Below, piece by piece: positions 63,500-64,000 of a stretch of 64,000 bases of DNA. Position 1 is the stretch's first letter; every line of letters begins with the position of its first letter. The DNA lies in the NCBI RefSeq assembly GCF_002261355.1, contig NZ_NEVU01000003.1, positions 620,001 to 684,000 of the forward strand. The letters run 5' to 3'. A program made the translations under genes and the position numbers. Source of the stretch: Bordetella genomosp. 12 (lineage in GTDB: Bacteria > Pseudomonadota > Gammaproteobacteria > Burkholderiales > Burkholderiaceae_B). The notes below the pieces were generated by a model, which saw nothing but the letters and a program-made list of their open reading frames with translations, was not told the origin of the DNA and made no database searches.

Positions 63500-64000
63500 A
63501 TGTCCACGCTATCCGACACCGAGCAGCTACGCTCGGAGCACGCCGCCCTGCTGCAAGCCTACGGGCGCATCCAGGCCGATTGCTCCCTGCGCCTGCGACG
63601 CCAGGCCGAGCGTATCGACCATCTTGAAAACGCCCTCTTCCAGACACGCCTGGCGGTCGTGCTGCGCGATACGCGCATGGCCTGGGCCGAAGCGGATCAG
63701 CAGGCGCTGCGCGAAGCCGCCCAACTGCCGCGGCGCAAAACCCTGGCGCGGCAGGTCGAGCAACTCATGGAAAGGGTCCGGACGTTGGCCCGCCAGCGCA
63801 ATGGCGGCAGCCGGGCAGTGCTGTGCGTGGGCAGCGATGGCAATACCGTCGGCCTGGCGCGGCAACTGGTAGAAAGCACGGGCGGGCGCTTTCTCACGCA
63901 CGAAGGCGAAGAAGAAGCCCTGGAGGCCAGCCTGCGCGCGGCGGATCTGGTCATCTGCCAGACCGGCTGCATCAGCCATGACGCCTATTGGCGGGTCCGC
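63500..64000 (+). CDS. DUF2325 protein, partial at the window end
   Basis: Open to the last base: 167 codons are visible. The start is fixed by the strong ribosome site AGGAGGT 5 nt before ATG 63500. The N-terminal 95 residues are helical, charged and possibly coiled-coil. The DUF2325 domain begins at about residue 112 (AVLCVGSDGNT) and contains ICQTGCISHDAYW, whose CxxxC-SH resembles a metal or Fe-S site. With the Fur-like box, an iron-responsive gene is likely. The true function is unknown and the 3' end is outside the window. Confidence 0.8.
   Translation, partial: MSTLSDTEQLRSEHAALLQAYGRIQADCSLRLRRQAERIDHLENALFQTRLAVVLRDTRMAWAEADQQALREAAQLPRRKTLARQVEQLMERVRTLARQRNGGSRAVLCVGSDGNTVGLARQLVESTGGRFLTHEGEEEALEASLRAADLVICQTGCISHDAYWRVR

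Noticed and set aside
1-64000. CRISPR arrays, insertion sequences, prophage genes, tRNA or rRNA genes
   Set aside because: No direct-repeat arrays, transposases, integrases, phage genes or RNA gene signatures were seen; gene order and composition look uniform.

Overview
The window looks like a chromosomal segment of a high-GC betaproteobacterium, most likely of the Alcaligenaceae (Bordetella/Achromobacter type). This rests on codon use, the gene families present and their arrangement: an FNR gene near clpB, a large molybdenum-cofactor and soluble formate dehydrogenase block, a urea ABC transporter beside a urea carboxylase operon, and a RegBA pair next to a bo3 oxidase. I saw no rRNA, tRNA, insertion sequence, prophage or CRISPR array. 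The species is inferred and was not checked by a search.

Layout. 0-13 kb: clpB with a heat-shock type promoter, an unusual GGCT/D-threonine-aldolase-like fusion, the oxygen sensor Fnr with a secreted hydrolase, an MFS permease, a peroxiredoxin, a small exported protein, a Tat-exported dienelactone hydrolase and a 1112-residue DUF748 envelope protein. 13-25 kb: the molybdenum block. moaC-moaD-moaE-moaB-moeA read rightward, a regulator-moaA-mobA set reads leftward, and fdsG-fdsB-fdsA-fdhD-fdsD read rightward from the same intergenic region as the regulator. Together they make the cofactor and the NAD-linked formate dehydrogenase that uses it. 25-31.6 kb: a methyltransferase, a split chromate transporter, a universal stress protein, an EamA exporter, an SDR-like protein and an ECF sigma/anti-sigma operon led by a small secreted protein. 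31.8-39.5 kb: kdpABCDE, the high-affinity potassium pump and its two-component system. 39.5-51.7 kb: nitrogen scavenging. Allophanate hydrolase, urea carboxylase and a GntR regulator read leftward, and urtABCDE read rightward. The intergenic region between them carries two divergent sigma-54 promoters and NtrC-like sites. 51.7-57.2 kb: YajQ, a CopD-like membrane protein, an NlpD-like lipoprotein, a soluble two-PAS chemoreceptor resembling BdlA, a methyltransferase and a pirin. 57.4-63.3 kb: cyoABCD with a clear terminator, preceded on the same strand by a RegA/RegB-type redox two-component system. Two 17-bp RegA/PrrA-type boxes lie between regA and cyoA. 63.4-64 kb: a Fur-like box and a DUF2325 gene that runs off the window.

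Theme. Much of the window concerns redox and nutrient adaptation: oxygen (Fnr, RegBA, bo3 oxidase), formate and molybdenum, urea nitrogen, potassium and iron. No wholly new system stands out. The strongest non-routine signals are the divergent sigma-54/NtrC control region, the duplicated RegA-type boxes before cyoA, the perfect palindrome before fdsG, the GGCT fusion, and an SDR-family protein without the usual catalytic Tyr and Lys.
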